Shown: piece after piece, positions 1 through 7,555 of the stretch | How the letters are laid out: the number at the start of each line of letters is the position of its first letter | Numbering within the stretch: the stretch's first letter is position 1 | Origin: Spongiibacteraceae bacterium | GTDB lineage: Bacteria > Pseudomonadota > Gammaproteobacteria > Pseudomonadales > PIVM01 | Length of the DNA stretch: 16,438 nt | Assembly: GCA_030618505.1 (NCBI GenBank) | Contig: JAUXDF010000025.1 | Location: 1-16,438 of the forward strand | Direction: 5' to 3' | Notes under the pieces: model-generated | What the model was told of the DNA's origin: nothing | What the model saw: the letters and a program-made list of their open reading frames with translations, nothing else | Database searches by the model: none | Program-made: the position numbers and the translations under genes

Positions 1-1
1 A

Positions 2-3000
2 CAGTCGCTACCCGATTACATGATCCCCGGCGTTATTATGGTGATCGATAAAATCCCGCTGAGCGCTAATGGCAAGGCCAATCGCAAGGCACTGCCGGAA
101 CCTGACACCCAGGCCTTTAGCGATGCGCCCTATGTGGCGCCACGCAATTTAACCGAACAACGACTAGCGGAGATTTGGACAGAGGCACTACAGCTGGAAA
201 AGGTTGGTGTCCACGATAACTTTTTTGAAATTGGCGGACAATCGCTGCTAGCAACCCAGGTAGTCGCCAGGATTCGCGAAGCCTTTGATATTGAACTGCC
301 ACTGCGCGCACTCTTTGATGGCGGCAATATTGAAGCGCTAGCCGATTACTTAAATGCTGGCGAAGACCTTGAACACCATCATCAGAATGTCCCTGACATT
401 CAAATTATGGATCGAAGTCAGGCTATCCCAATGTCCTTTGCCCAGGAGCGGCTGTGGATAGTGGATCAACTAGCGCCAGGCAATGCGGCCTACAACATCC
501 CTGCGGCAATGATGCTAAAAGGAGCGCTGAATACTGATGTACTCAGCCGTGTTTTCAGCGAAATAGTCCAGCGTCACGAATCACTGCGTACCGTTTTTTC
601 CACCGATAAAAGTGGCAATGGTATCCAGCTAATCAAAGATGCTGATTGTTTCTCACTAGAAATTGAACACGCACCCGCGCAGGATGAATCCAGCGCACTC
701 ACCGAAACAATAACAACACTGATTGATAATAACGCCACCACACCTTTTGATCTTGCCGAGGGCCCACTGTTTCGCGCCAGAGTTATTACTCTGGCAGAAG
801 ATCAGCATCTACTGCTCATCAACATGCACCATAGTATCTCCGATGCCTGGTCAAATGCGGTATTGCAGAAAGAACTAGTGGCACTTTATGAAGCCTTTGT
901 TGACAACAAGCCCTCCCCGCTCGATGAGATGGCACTGCAGTATGCCGATTTCGCCCATTGGCAACGTCAGTGGCTGAGCGGTGATGTGCTTGAGCGTCAT
1001 ATGAATTTCTGGCTGGAAACGCTGGCCGGTGCGCCGCCTATTCTGCAACTACCCTATGACCGACCGCGCCCGCAGCAACAAACTTTCAACGGCGGAAAAC
1101 ATTTATTTAAACTGGCTCCCGACTTACTAAAAAATGCCCAACAATTTAGCAAACAACAAGGCATTACACTCTACACCACTCTGCTAAGCGCTTATGCCTT
1201 GTTATTATCCCGCTATGCCAACCAGCAAGACGTCTGCATTGGCACGCCGGTAGCCGGGCGCAACCAGGGCGCCACTGAAAGCCTGATCGGCTATTTTATT
1301 AACACCGTGGTGCTGCGCAATAAACTTTCGGGCAACCCCAGCACCCTGGAATTAATCGAGCGGGTAAACGATAGCGCCCTGGCCGCTTTTGCTCACCAGG
1401 ACATCCCCATTGAGAAAGTACTTGATGCCCTTAATCTTGAACGTAACATCAGTTATCCGCCGGTAGCCCAGGTCGGTTTTTCATTTTTAAATGAACAACT
1501 CACCGGCATGACAAAAAGTTTGGGCAGTATGGCGGTTGAATTTTTCGAACCTGATACGGTTATTGCAAAATATGACATGACGCTGATTATGCTTGAGGAA
1601 GAAAACTCCCTGAGCGGTAGCATAGAATACAATACCGATCTGTTTGACGAAGCCAGCATTGCAACGATGGCAACACATTTCCAGCGCCTGCTAACAGCCA
1701 TCATTGCAGACACTGATCGCCCGATTGATACCATTGAGCTTCTCTGCGGCGATGAACTCTATCAAGCCGTAGGCGTATCGACACAAGAATATCAACAAAT
1801 CCTACCGTTGACACCGATACAGCGAGACCTTTACCTCAACGCCCAAATCATGCCCGAGACGCTATCTAATAACCTAGCCTACACCTACCCAATCCCCTTT
1901 GCTGTGGATAAGGATCTCTGGCAGCAAGCCAATCAATACATCAGCGATCAGCAGCAAATTCTGCACACCGATATTCTCGCCAGCCGCCTCCCCCAAGGTG
2001 ATATCGCCTATCAATGTGTTGCTAAACAACGCAAAATAGAGCTTGAATATAAGGACTGGAGCGCGGAACAACTCGATAGTGAGACACTAGAGCAACGCTA
2101 CCACGACATCATCTATCAGCCCTTCGACTTCAACAAACCCGGTTCACTGATCAGTTATCACCTGATTAAACTAAAAGATAATCAGTATATGGCAATTATG
2201 CGTGGCAACCACTGCATAACCGATGGCATTGCCCATGTTTCTCACGCCAAACTGCTTACCCAAACCTATAACGCCTTAGCCGAAGGGAAAAACATTAACG
2301 ACTTACCGCCTTTAGAGGACAACTGGCAATCTTACCTTAACAACAACCGCCTTCTGATGGATACTGCTGAGCAACAGAGCTTCTGGCATGAGAAACTTGC
2401 CAATTGCGATGCGTTGGACTTCCCGGTACCAGCAACACAGCCTGAGGCAACGCAGCCAGAAACAACACAAAGCAACCGCTCTGTGACGCTTGAGCCTCAA
2501 CACTGGCAGCACATTAAAAAATTCACTCGCAAGCATCGCATCACCGCCGCACTTTATTTTAAGTGCCTCTACGGTGTACTGATAAAAGCCTACTGCAGAG
2601 CTGAAACAGACTTTAATATCACAGAATTCACCACCGGGCGCAGCAAGCAAACAGCCAGCGCCTTAGGCTGTCATTTTCAGCAGCGCCCTTTTGTATTCAG
2701 TCGCGAGGCACTGGCAGGTAAAAACTCTGTTGATGACCTGTTTATCTATGCGAAAGCCTTCCAGCGTAGCACAAAAGGCAAACAGCATATCTCACCGATG
2801 ATACAGCGCCGGCTAGCTCCTCAGGGGCGCTTAGCCTTTATGTTTAATTACTACCATTTTTACCCCAAGGCGGACATTCTGTGTGGCCACTCTGTTTTGG
2901 GCCAGGATCACCCACCCTATGTCGAGAATGCCATACAGCTGGTTGTTAAAGAGCTCGACGATACTGTTCAAATTGACCTTCACTATCAACCTCATTGTTT

Positions 3001-4966
3001 CGATGATATCGAACTGCTTCAGCGCATAGTGCACATTAGCCAGCAAGTACTTGACGGCACTCGCACCCTGGGTGAATTGAGTTTTATTAGTGAGCGGGAA
3101 TACCAACAACAAACCGTTGAGCTGAACCGCACCTCGGTCGAGCTTCCACCTATTTCGTCAATACAGTCATTGATCGAAACTCAGGTCGAAAGCACCCCCG
3201 ATAACATCGCCGTTATCAGTGACAATATTCAGTTAAGTTACAGTGAACTCAACCAACGCGCTAACCGTCTTGCACACTACATGCATCACTTGGGTGTCGG
3301 TGCCGATACTCGAGTGGGCATCTGCATGCACCGTTGTAGCGACTTTATGGTGGCTGCACTAGCGGTCATTAAAGCCGGTGGTGCCTATGTGCCGATGGAT
3401 GCCAGCTACCCGAAAGACCGGCTGGCATATATGCTGGAAGATGCCGATGTGCCAGTATTGTTAACACAAGCAGAGTTTGAAGAATCTTTACCTGACTACC
3501 AAGGCACAATCCTATGTCTTGACGACCAGCAGCGTAACTACTGGAACGAGATCAATAAGCAGCCTGCCAGCAACCCCAGCAATACAACTGAAACCGGCGA
3601 CCTGCTTTACGTTATATACACCTCCGGCTCCACCGGCCAACCAAAGGGCGCCGGCGTTGTTCACCGCGGCGAAATCAACTTGCTACAATGGTATACCCGC
3701 GAGTTTGATTTTGATGACAAGACCCGCAATCTAATTATCAGCGCCGTTGGTTTTGATCTTACTCAGAAAAATCTCTGGGCACCGCTGATCAGCGGTGGCG
3801 CAGTGGTACTCCCCAGGCTGGAACACTACGACAGCGATGCCATTACTCAGCTGATTGCCGAACACGATATCAGTCTGATCAACTGTGCGCCCAGTGCCTT
3901 CTATCAGTTGGCAGAGGATAGCCGTGATCTAACTCAGCTCAATTCGCTGCGTTATCTCATCTTTGGCGGCGAGCCTATTCGACTTGAACGACTTGAACGC
4001 TGGCTAGAGCAGCCACAGTTTAACTGTCAAATTGTTAACAACTATGGGCCCACCGAATGTACCGATATCGCCGCTTTTCATCGTATTGAAAATCCGCGAC
4101 AGTCGTTACAGCAAAACATTCCAGTTGGTCGACCTAACGATAATGTTCAGTTGTATTTACTGAATGATGACAACCAGTTATTACCACAAGGGATCATTGG
4201 TGAGCTTTGCATCTCCGGTGATGGCGTTGGCCGTGGTTATCTCAATCACGACAAGCTCAATCTGGAAAAGTTTATTGCTAACCCCTTTGCCGATGGGCAG
4301 TTGTATCGTAGCGGCGACTTAATGCGTTATCTGCCTGAGGGGCAACTGGAGTTTGTTGGCCGTAAGGATTTCCAGGTCAAGCTGAATGGCCTTCGTATTG
4401 AACTCGGGGAAATAGAATATGCCGTGCGCCAACTTCCGGGGGTTAACGATGCTCTGGTGATGGTTGTGGATGAAAGTTTGATCGTTTATATCACCAGAGA
4501 TAAACCGCTTGAACAAGCAGACTGGTCAGCAACACTTCGCCGGAAAATCCCTGTTTATATGGTGCCCAGTCAATTTGTACAATTAGATCACTGGCCCTTA
4601 ACACCCAACGGAAAAATTGACCGTAAGTCTCTGCCTCTTCCTGATCTTGAGGCAGGACGTGTTGAATATATTGCTCCCCGCAATGATATTGAAGAGCGCC
4701 TCGAAACTATTTTGTGTAATGTACTCAACCTCGACAAGGTTGGCGTGTTCGATGATTTCTTTGATATCGGTGGACACTCGCTAGCCGCCTCGCGCGCTAT
4801 TGTGCAGATTCGTGAGCAATTTGAAATTGACCTTCCCTTGAATGTACTCTTTGAAATGACGACTATTGATAAGATCGCCGCTTATATCAAAGTCACTTGC
4901 TGGGCTGCAGGTAACAATGAGCATGAGGAAAATAATAAAGAGAGTCGTGATGAGGGATTTTTGTAG
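2..4966 (+). CDS. NRPS, 3' part: A(tail)-PCP-C-C*-A-PCP
   Basis: This is a multimodular peptide synthetase that assembles a peptide on carrier-protein arms in the cytoplasm. The frame is open from the window edge; the ATG at 20 lies inside an A-domain tail (LPDYMIP...NGKANRK), so the true start is upstream. Counting residues from that ATG: PCP1 about 45-112 (GGQSL, Ser75 as phosphopantetheine site); a C domain about 127-565 with HHSISDA at 270-276, where Ala replaces the usual Gly; a second condensation-like domain C* about 588-1020 with NHCITDG at 730-736; an A domain about 1046-1545 (TSGSTGQPKG at 1201, YGPTE at 1342, core Lys in NGKIDRK); PCP2 about 1550-1622 (GGHSL, Ser1587). By alignment to GrsA positions the A-domain code reads D-L-K-N-I-G-N-D-I-K, which I cannot assign to a substrate. 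The protein ends in a PCP plus a charged tail (EENNKESRDEGFL), with no thioesterase, so it should pass its chain to another protein. Confidence 0.96.
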   Translation, partial: QSLPDYMIPGVIMVIDKIPLSANGKANRKALPEPDTQAFSDAPYVAPRNLTEQRLAEIWTEALQLEKVGVHDNFFEIGGQSLLATQVVARIREAFDIELPLRALFDGGNIEALADYLNAGEDLEHHHQNVPDIQIMDRSQAIPMSFAQERLWIVDQLAPGNAAYNIPAAMMLKGALNTDVLSRVFSEIVQRHESLRTVFSTDKSGNGIQLIKDADCFSLEIEHAPAQDESSALTETITTLIDNNATTPFDLAEGPLFRARVITLAEDQHLLLINMHHSISDAWSNAVLQKELVALYEAFVDNKPSPLDEMALQYADFAHWQRQWLSGDVLERHMNFWLETLAGAPPILQLPYDRPRPQQQTFNGGKHLFKLAPDLLKNAQQFSKQQGITLYTTLLSAYALLLSRYANQQDVCIGTPVAGRNQGATESLIGYFINTVVLRNKLSGNPSTLELIERVNDSALAAFAHQDIPIEKVLDALNLERNISYPPVAQVGFSFLNEQLTGMTKSLGSMAVEFFEPDTVIAKYDMTLIMLEEENSLSGSIEYNTDLFDEASIATMATHFQRLLTAIIADTDRPIDTIELLCGDELYQAVGVSTQEYQQILPLTPIQRDLYLNAQIMPETLSNNLAYTYPIPFAVDKDLWQQANQYISDQQQILHTDILASRLPQGDIAYQCVAKQRKIELEYKDWSAEQLDSETLEQRYHDIIYQPFDFNKPGSLISYHLIKLKDNQYMAIMRGNHCITDGIAHVSHAKLLTQTYNALAEGKNINDLPPLEDNWQSYLNNNRLLMDTAEQQSFWHEKLANCDALDFPVPATQPEATQPETTQSNRSVTLEPQHWQHIKKFTRKHRITAALYFKCLYGVLIKAYCRAETDFNITEFTTGRSKQTASALGCHFQQRPFVFSREALAGKNSVDDLFIYAKAFQRSTKGKQHISPMIQRRLAPQGRLAFMFNYYHFYPKADILCGHSVLGQDHPPYVENAIQLVVKELDDTVQIDLHYQPHCFDDIELLQRIVHISQQVLDGTRTLGELSFISEREYQQQTVELNRTSVELPPISSIQSLIETQVESTPDNIAVISDNIQLSYSELNQRANRLAHYMHHLGVGADTRVGICMHRCSDFMVAALAVIKAGGAYVPMDASYPKDRLAYMLEDADVPVLLTQAEFEESLPDYQGTILCLDDQQRNYWNEINKQPASNPSNTTETGDLLYVIYTSGSTGQPKGAGVVHRGEINLLQWYTREFDFDDKTRNLIISAVGFDLTQKNLWAPLISGGAVVLPRLEHYDSDAITQLIAEHDISLINCAPSAFYQLAEDSRDLTQLNSLRYLIFGGEPIRLERLERWLEQPQFNCQIVNNYGPTECTDIAAFHRIENPRQSLQQNIPVGRPNDNVQLYLLNDDNQLLPQGIIGELCISGDGVGRGYLNHDKLNLEKFIANPFADGQLYRSGDLMRYLPEGQLEFVGRKDFQVKLNGLRIELGEIEYAVRQLPGVNDALVMVVDESLIVYITRDKPLEQADWSATLRRKIPVYMVPSQFVQLDHWPLTPNGKIDRKSLPLPDLEAGRVEYIAPRNDIEERLETILCNVLNLDKVGVFDDFFDIGGHSLAASRAIVQIREQFEIDLPLNVLFEMTTIDKIAAYIKVTCWAAGNNEHEENNKESRDEGFL

Positions 4967-4999
4967 ATTGGCTTGGGAATTACGTTGCTCTAACAATAC

Positions 5000-5186
5000 G
5001 GGCTGATGGGGGTGTAATAGCTGTGCTTCGATGAGTTTCTTTACGCTGCGTGCGGAAATTATTTTGGCGGTCTCTACGTGAGAATACAAAAACAAAAGGC
5101 GTATTCTCCTCCGTTCCCTCAATCCAAAATAATTCCCGTACTCACTAAAACTCATAGGCGCTCAGCTATTACACCCCCATCAGCCC
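5000..5186. repeat. 187-bp long palindrome (MITE-like or hairpin element)
   Basis: The outer 24 bp at 5000-5023 (starting GGGCTGATGGGGGTG) is a perfect reverse complement of 5163-5186. Inside, the two halves still match in patches: GGAAATTATTTTGG at 5054-5067 against CCAAAATAATTCC at 5124-5136, and GAGAATAC at 5080-5087 against GTATTCTC at 5101-5108, leaving a 13-nt loop. The whole stretch can therefore fold as one long hairpin. It lies between the convergent NRPS and membrane-protein genes, where it could end transcription from both sides. I see no target-site duplication and no coding capacity, so a degenerate transposon-derived element or a structured RNA are both possible. It is unrelated in sequence to the 142-bp elements at 14230 and 15623. 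Confidence 0.85.
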
Positions 5187-5234
5187 TCGCTCATCATCAC
5201 TTCAAGCAGCCACTATCCTGGCACTAACATTTTT

Positions 5235-7157
5235 TTACAAGCCTTCCTCTTTCAACAAAGCCTCCGCCTGATAAAAAGGGCCTTTTAAAACCACCTGCTC
5301 ACCAAGCGCTGGCAGCTCCAGTTCGCTATAACTAAAACTCCCCCAATCCCACTCCACAAACAAATACTTTCCCTGATCAAGCGGGTAGTTAAATGTTGCC
5401 TTGATGGCCTTAGGCCGACCATCCAGCACCTCGGCAATTTCAATGCTGGAATCCTCATAGGAAAACTGCTGCCCGACTTCATAACTTCGGTCGCGCCTTC
5501 CAAAAAACCCCATCAGCATCCGACTATTATGCACTACACCAGCGGTAGATTGAGCCACCTCACCCGGTATATCAATATGACTGTAAATAGAAAATCCGCC
5601 ATCCACATCAACTAACAATTCCCGCTCGCCAAGCCGTGTTATCGTCATCGTTGACAGGCCCGGCGCCAAGGTTCGAATCCCGTCGGGAACCGGCAAGCCC
5701 CGATAACTCAATTTATAAGGCACAAACTGCAACAAAAAAACATGGGGGGCATTGGCAACAACCAGATAACGATCCTCATAATCCATCTTTTCAAAATCAT
5801 AAAAGGGGTAAATAGCCTCCTCCAGATCATCCTTGGTATAGCTCACCAGGGCAAACACACTGCCCCCTGCCAACACCAGCGTAGCCAAGCCAATATGCGC
5901 CAACAAACCAAAGCCCGCCAGCAACCTGACAACTCCAGTCTGCACCTTGCCGCGCAGCGGCGCCGCTATAGCCGAAAAAGCCCATTGGGCATAACTCGCC
6001 AACACCACAAAAAAGCCAATGGCTATAAATTCGAAAACACGCGCGCTGGTAACATTGATAGTACACAAAGGGATCACCGCAATCATGGCACCCGTCATCC
6101 AGAAACGGCAGTACTTATCCTGCTTTAATACCGGGTAAAAAATCAGGCATGTCAAAACTGTCACGACACAACTGAAAATCCAGAAATCACGCTGCTGAGC
6201 CAAGGAGAGCATGCGCAAACCACCATCAAAGCCGGTGTTCACCGAGGCGACCATCAAGGGATAGCGGTCAATTAAACGTTCTGCAAAAATCAGCGGATCA
6301 CGACCGGGATCAACGTAGTGCGCAACATTTTCAGAACCAAAGCCTGCATCGTTGTAGGCGATTCGCCATAAAATAACCAGGCCAGCTACAGGCAATAAGG
6401 CAATCACTCGCTTCACCAGTGGCGCTTTATCTATCCACAGCATATAGGCAAACAGATAAGCCGTAGTAGCAATACCCGCCTCAGCCGACAACAGTGTGCA
6501 AAGCAGCAAAAAAAAGCTCAGAAACATTTGCGACAAACGACTAGTTTCACGCCATTGAATAAAACTGCTAATAGCCAGCACTCCAAACACGGGTGCCAAA
6601 AACGCATTCCGCGAAGCTACCCAGGCCAGCGACTCGGCATGACTGGCATCCAGGGAATAAATAAGTGCGGCCAGTGCGGCAATACCCGCAGAGGCCGTCG
6701 TACGCTGATACAAACGATACACCAGGAACACTAACAACATAAAAATCAGCAGGTTTTCAAAGTGCATCCAGATAACGCTGTGAGGCCAGAAATTATAATC
6801 AATCCAGTGCGTCAAAGAGGAGAGAGGACGATAAAGATGTATTTTAATATCGCTTTCCGTCCACCAGGGAAGCGCGCCATAGTCAATTAGCTGGGCCAAA
6901 TTGCCCTGTTTGGCATCAAAGAAATTAAACTGATTAGCAAGCTGGGCAAACAAGGAAAGGCCGGGGTCGGCAATTGCAAAACCCTTATCATAGAGAAACT
7001 CGGAGCCACTAAGCGCCGCCCACTGCAAATAATCATCACTGCCCAGGGCCGCAACAATACCTGATATATGCAACACGAAAGTTATCGCCAGCAAATAAGG
7101 TAGATATTTAGATGAGAGCAGAAATTGTCGAGCAGAATTAAGGTTTTTATTTATCAT
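5235..7157 (-). CDS. Polytopic membrane protein, GT-C/TMTC-like glycosyltransferase candidate
   Basis: This 640-aa protein has about ten hydrophobic segments within residues 15-440 (first at about 18-38; others near 130-150, 155-170, 185-200, 210-230, 250-268, 325-345, 352-368, 374-395, 410-438), then a roughly 200-residue soluble C-terminal part. Three features fit the GT-C fold of lipid-sugar-dependent glycosyltransferases (PMT/TMTC-like): an acidic pair right after the first membrane helix (GSDDY, D41-D42), a YRPL motif at 109-112, and ASHAESLAWVASRNAFL at 171-187, resembling the HPVHxEAVAW segment of TMTC-type proteins. The predicted role, transfer of a sugar from a polyprenyl carrier on the periplasmic side, is inference; the substrate is unknown. 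The gene converges on the upstream NRPS and diverges from the downstream one, so it is not in their transcript. The start is supported by hydrophobicity beginning shortly after it; the ribosome binding site is poor. Confidence 0.88.
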   Translation of the reverse strand: MINKNLNSARQFLLSSKYLPYLLAITFVLHISGIVAALGSDDYLQWAALSGSEFLYDKGFAIADPGLSLFAQLANQFNFFDAKQGNLAQLIDYGALPWWTESDIKIHLYRPLSSLTHWIDYNFWPHSVIWMHFENLLIFMLLVFLVYRLYQRTTASAGIAALAALIYSLDASHAESLAWVASRNAFLAPVFGVLAISSFIQWRETSRLSQMFLSFFLLLCTLLSAEAGIATTAYLFAYMLWIDKAPLVKRVIALLPVAGLVILWRIAYNDAGFGSENVAHYVDPGRDPLIFAERLIDRYPLMVASVNTGFDGGLRMLSLAQQRDFWIFSCVVTVLTCLIFYPVLKQDKYCRFWMTGAMIAVIPLCTINVTSARVFEFIAIGFFVVLASYAQWAFSAIAAPLRGKVQTGVVRLLAGFGLLAHIGLATLVLAGGSVFALVSYTKDDLEEAIYPFYDFEKMDYEDRYLVVANAPHVFLLQFVPYKLSYRGLPVPDGIRTLAPGLSTMTITRLGERELLVDVDGGFSIYSHIDIPGEVAQSTAGVVHNSRMLMGFFGRRDRSYEVGQQFSYEDSSIEIAEVLDGRPKAIKATFNYPLDQGKYLFVEWDWGSFSYSELELPALGEQVVLKGPFYQAEALLKEEGL

Positions 7158-7199
7158 TATTTATTAGTCAATCCAAGTACACATTCTAAAGCAAAAGAC

Positions 7200-7210
7200 A
7201 TTATATTATA
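7200..7210 (-). promoter_or_regulatory. Candidate -10 box(es) for the membrane-protein gene
   Basis: On the minus strand two overlapping perfect TATAAT hexamers (plus-strand 7200-7205 and 7205-7210) lie about 45 bases before the start codon at 7157. I find no good -35 hexamer at 16-18 bases from either one, so this is a position-supported guess within AT-rich DNA. Confidence 0.35.
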
Positions 7211-7330
7211 GCTCAAACAACCCATATTGAGCCACCCGACCATAAACTGACTTTTGTACCAAAAAAAGTGCTGAAATCATAAAAAATCATGTTGTTCTTC
7301 GTCAATAGGGTGGGCAACTGCCGCTATCTG

Positions 7331-7364
7331 TTGTACATTTAAGGGCTAGACGGTCTAATATAAT
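7331..7364 (+). promoter_or_regulatory. Candidate promoter for the second NRPS gene
   Basis: TTGTAC at 7331-7336 could be a -35 element. It is followed by TAATAT at 7356-7361 (19-base spacer), overlapping a perfect TATAAT at 7359-7364. The spacer is longer than the ideal 17, so the call is tentative. Use of this site would leave an untranslated leader of roughly 185 bases before the ATG at 7556. Confidence 0.35.
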
Positions 7365-7555
7365 AACAATAACAGGCACGGGCATCATCGAACATAGAAC
7401 ATGACATAGCGGCACCCGTATCGGCAGCCCGAACACATGCTACTGCCAATACTCCTCCACTGTTTAGTAAAATCCCTGGTGGCCTGTAAACCGATACCGA
7501 TAGACCAACAAATACCGATTAAAAGACCCACAACGAGACAGAAAGCGAAGTAACT

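Larger units (their letters stand above)
7158..7555. other. 398-bp divergent intergenic region
   Basis: This non-coding stretch separates the divergent membrane-protein and second NRPS genes and must hold both promoters. The side near 7158-7280 is AT-rich with homopolymer A runs at 7261-7267; the side near 7380-7555 is more balanced. Three copies of ACCGAT (7490-7495, 7496-7501, 7514-7519) lie 36-66 bases before the NRPS start and could be an operator or chance. I see no open frame, tRNA or riboswitch in it. Confidence 0.6.

Noticed and set aside
4781..5155. 124-codon minus-strand open frame overlapping the NRPS end
   Set aside because: It overlaps the conserved PCP coding region and runs through the 187-bp palindrome; its translation shows no recognisable domain, so it is a chance frame.
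7145..7168. Fur-box-like AT-rich sequence at the start of the membrane-protein gene
   Set aside because: Only part of the GATAATGATAATCATTATC pattern is matched in generally AT-rich DNA, and no iron-uptake gene is present in the window.
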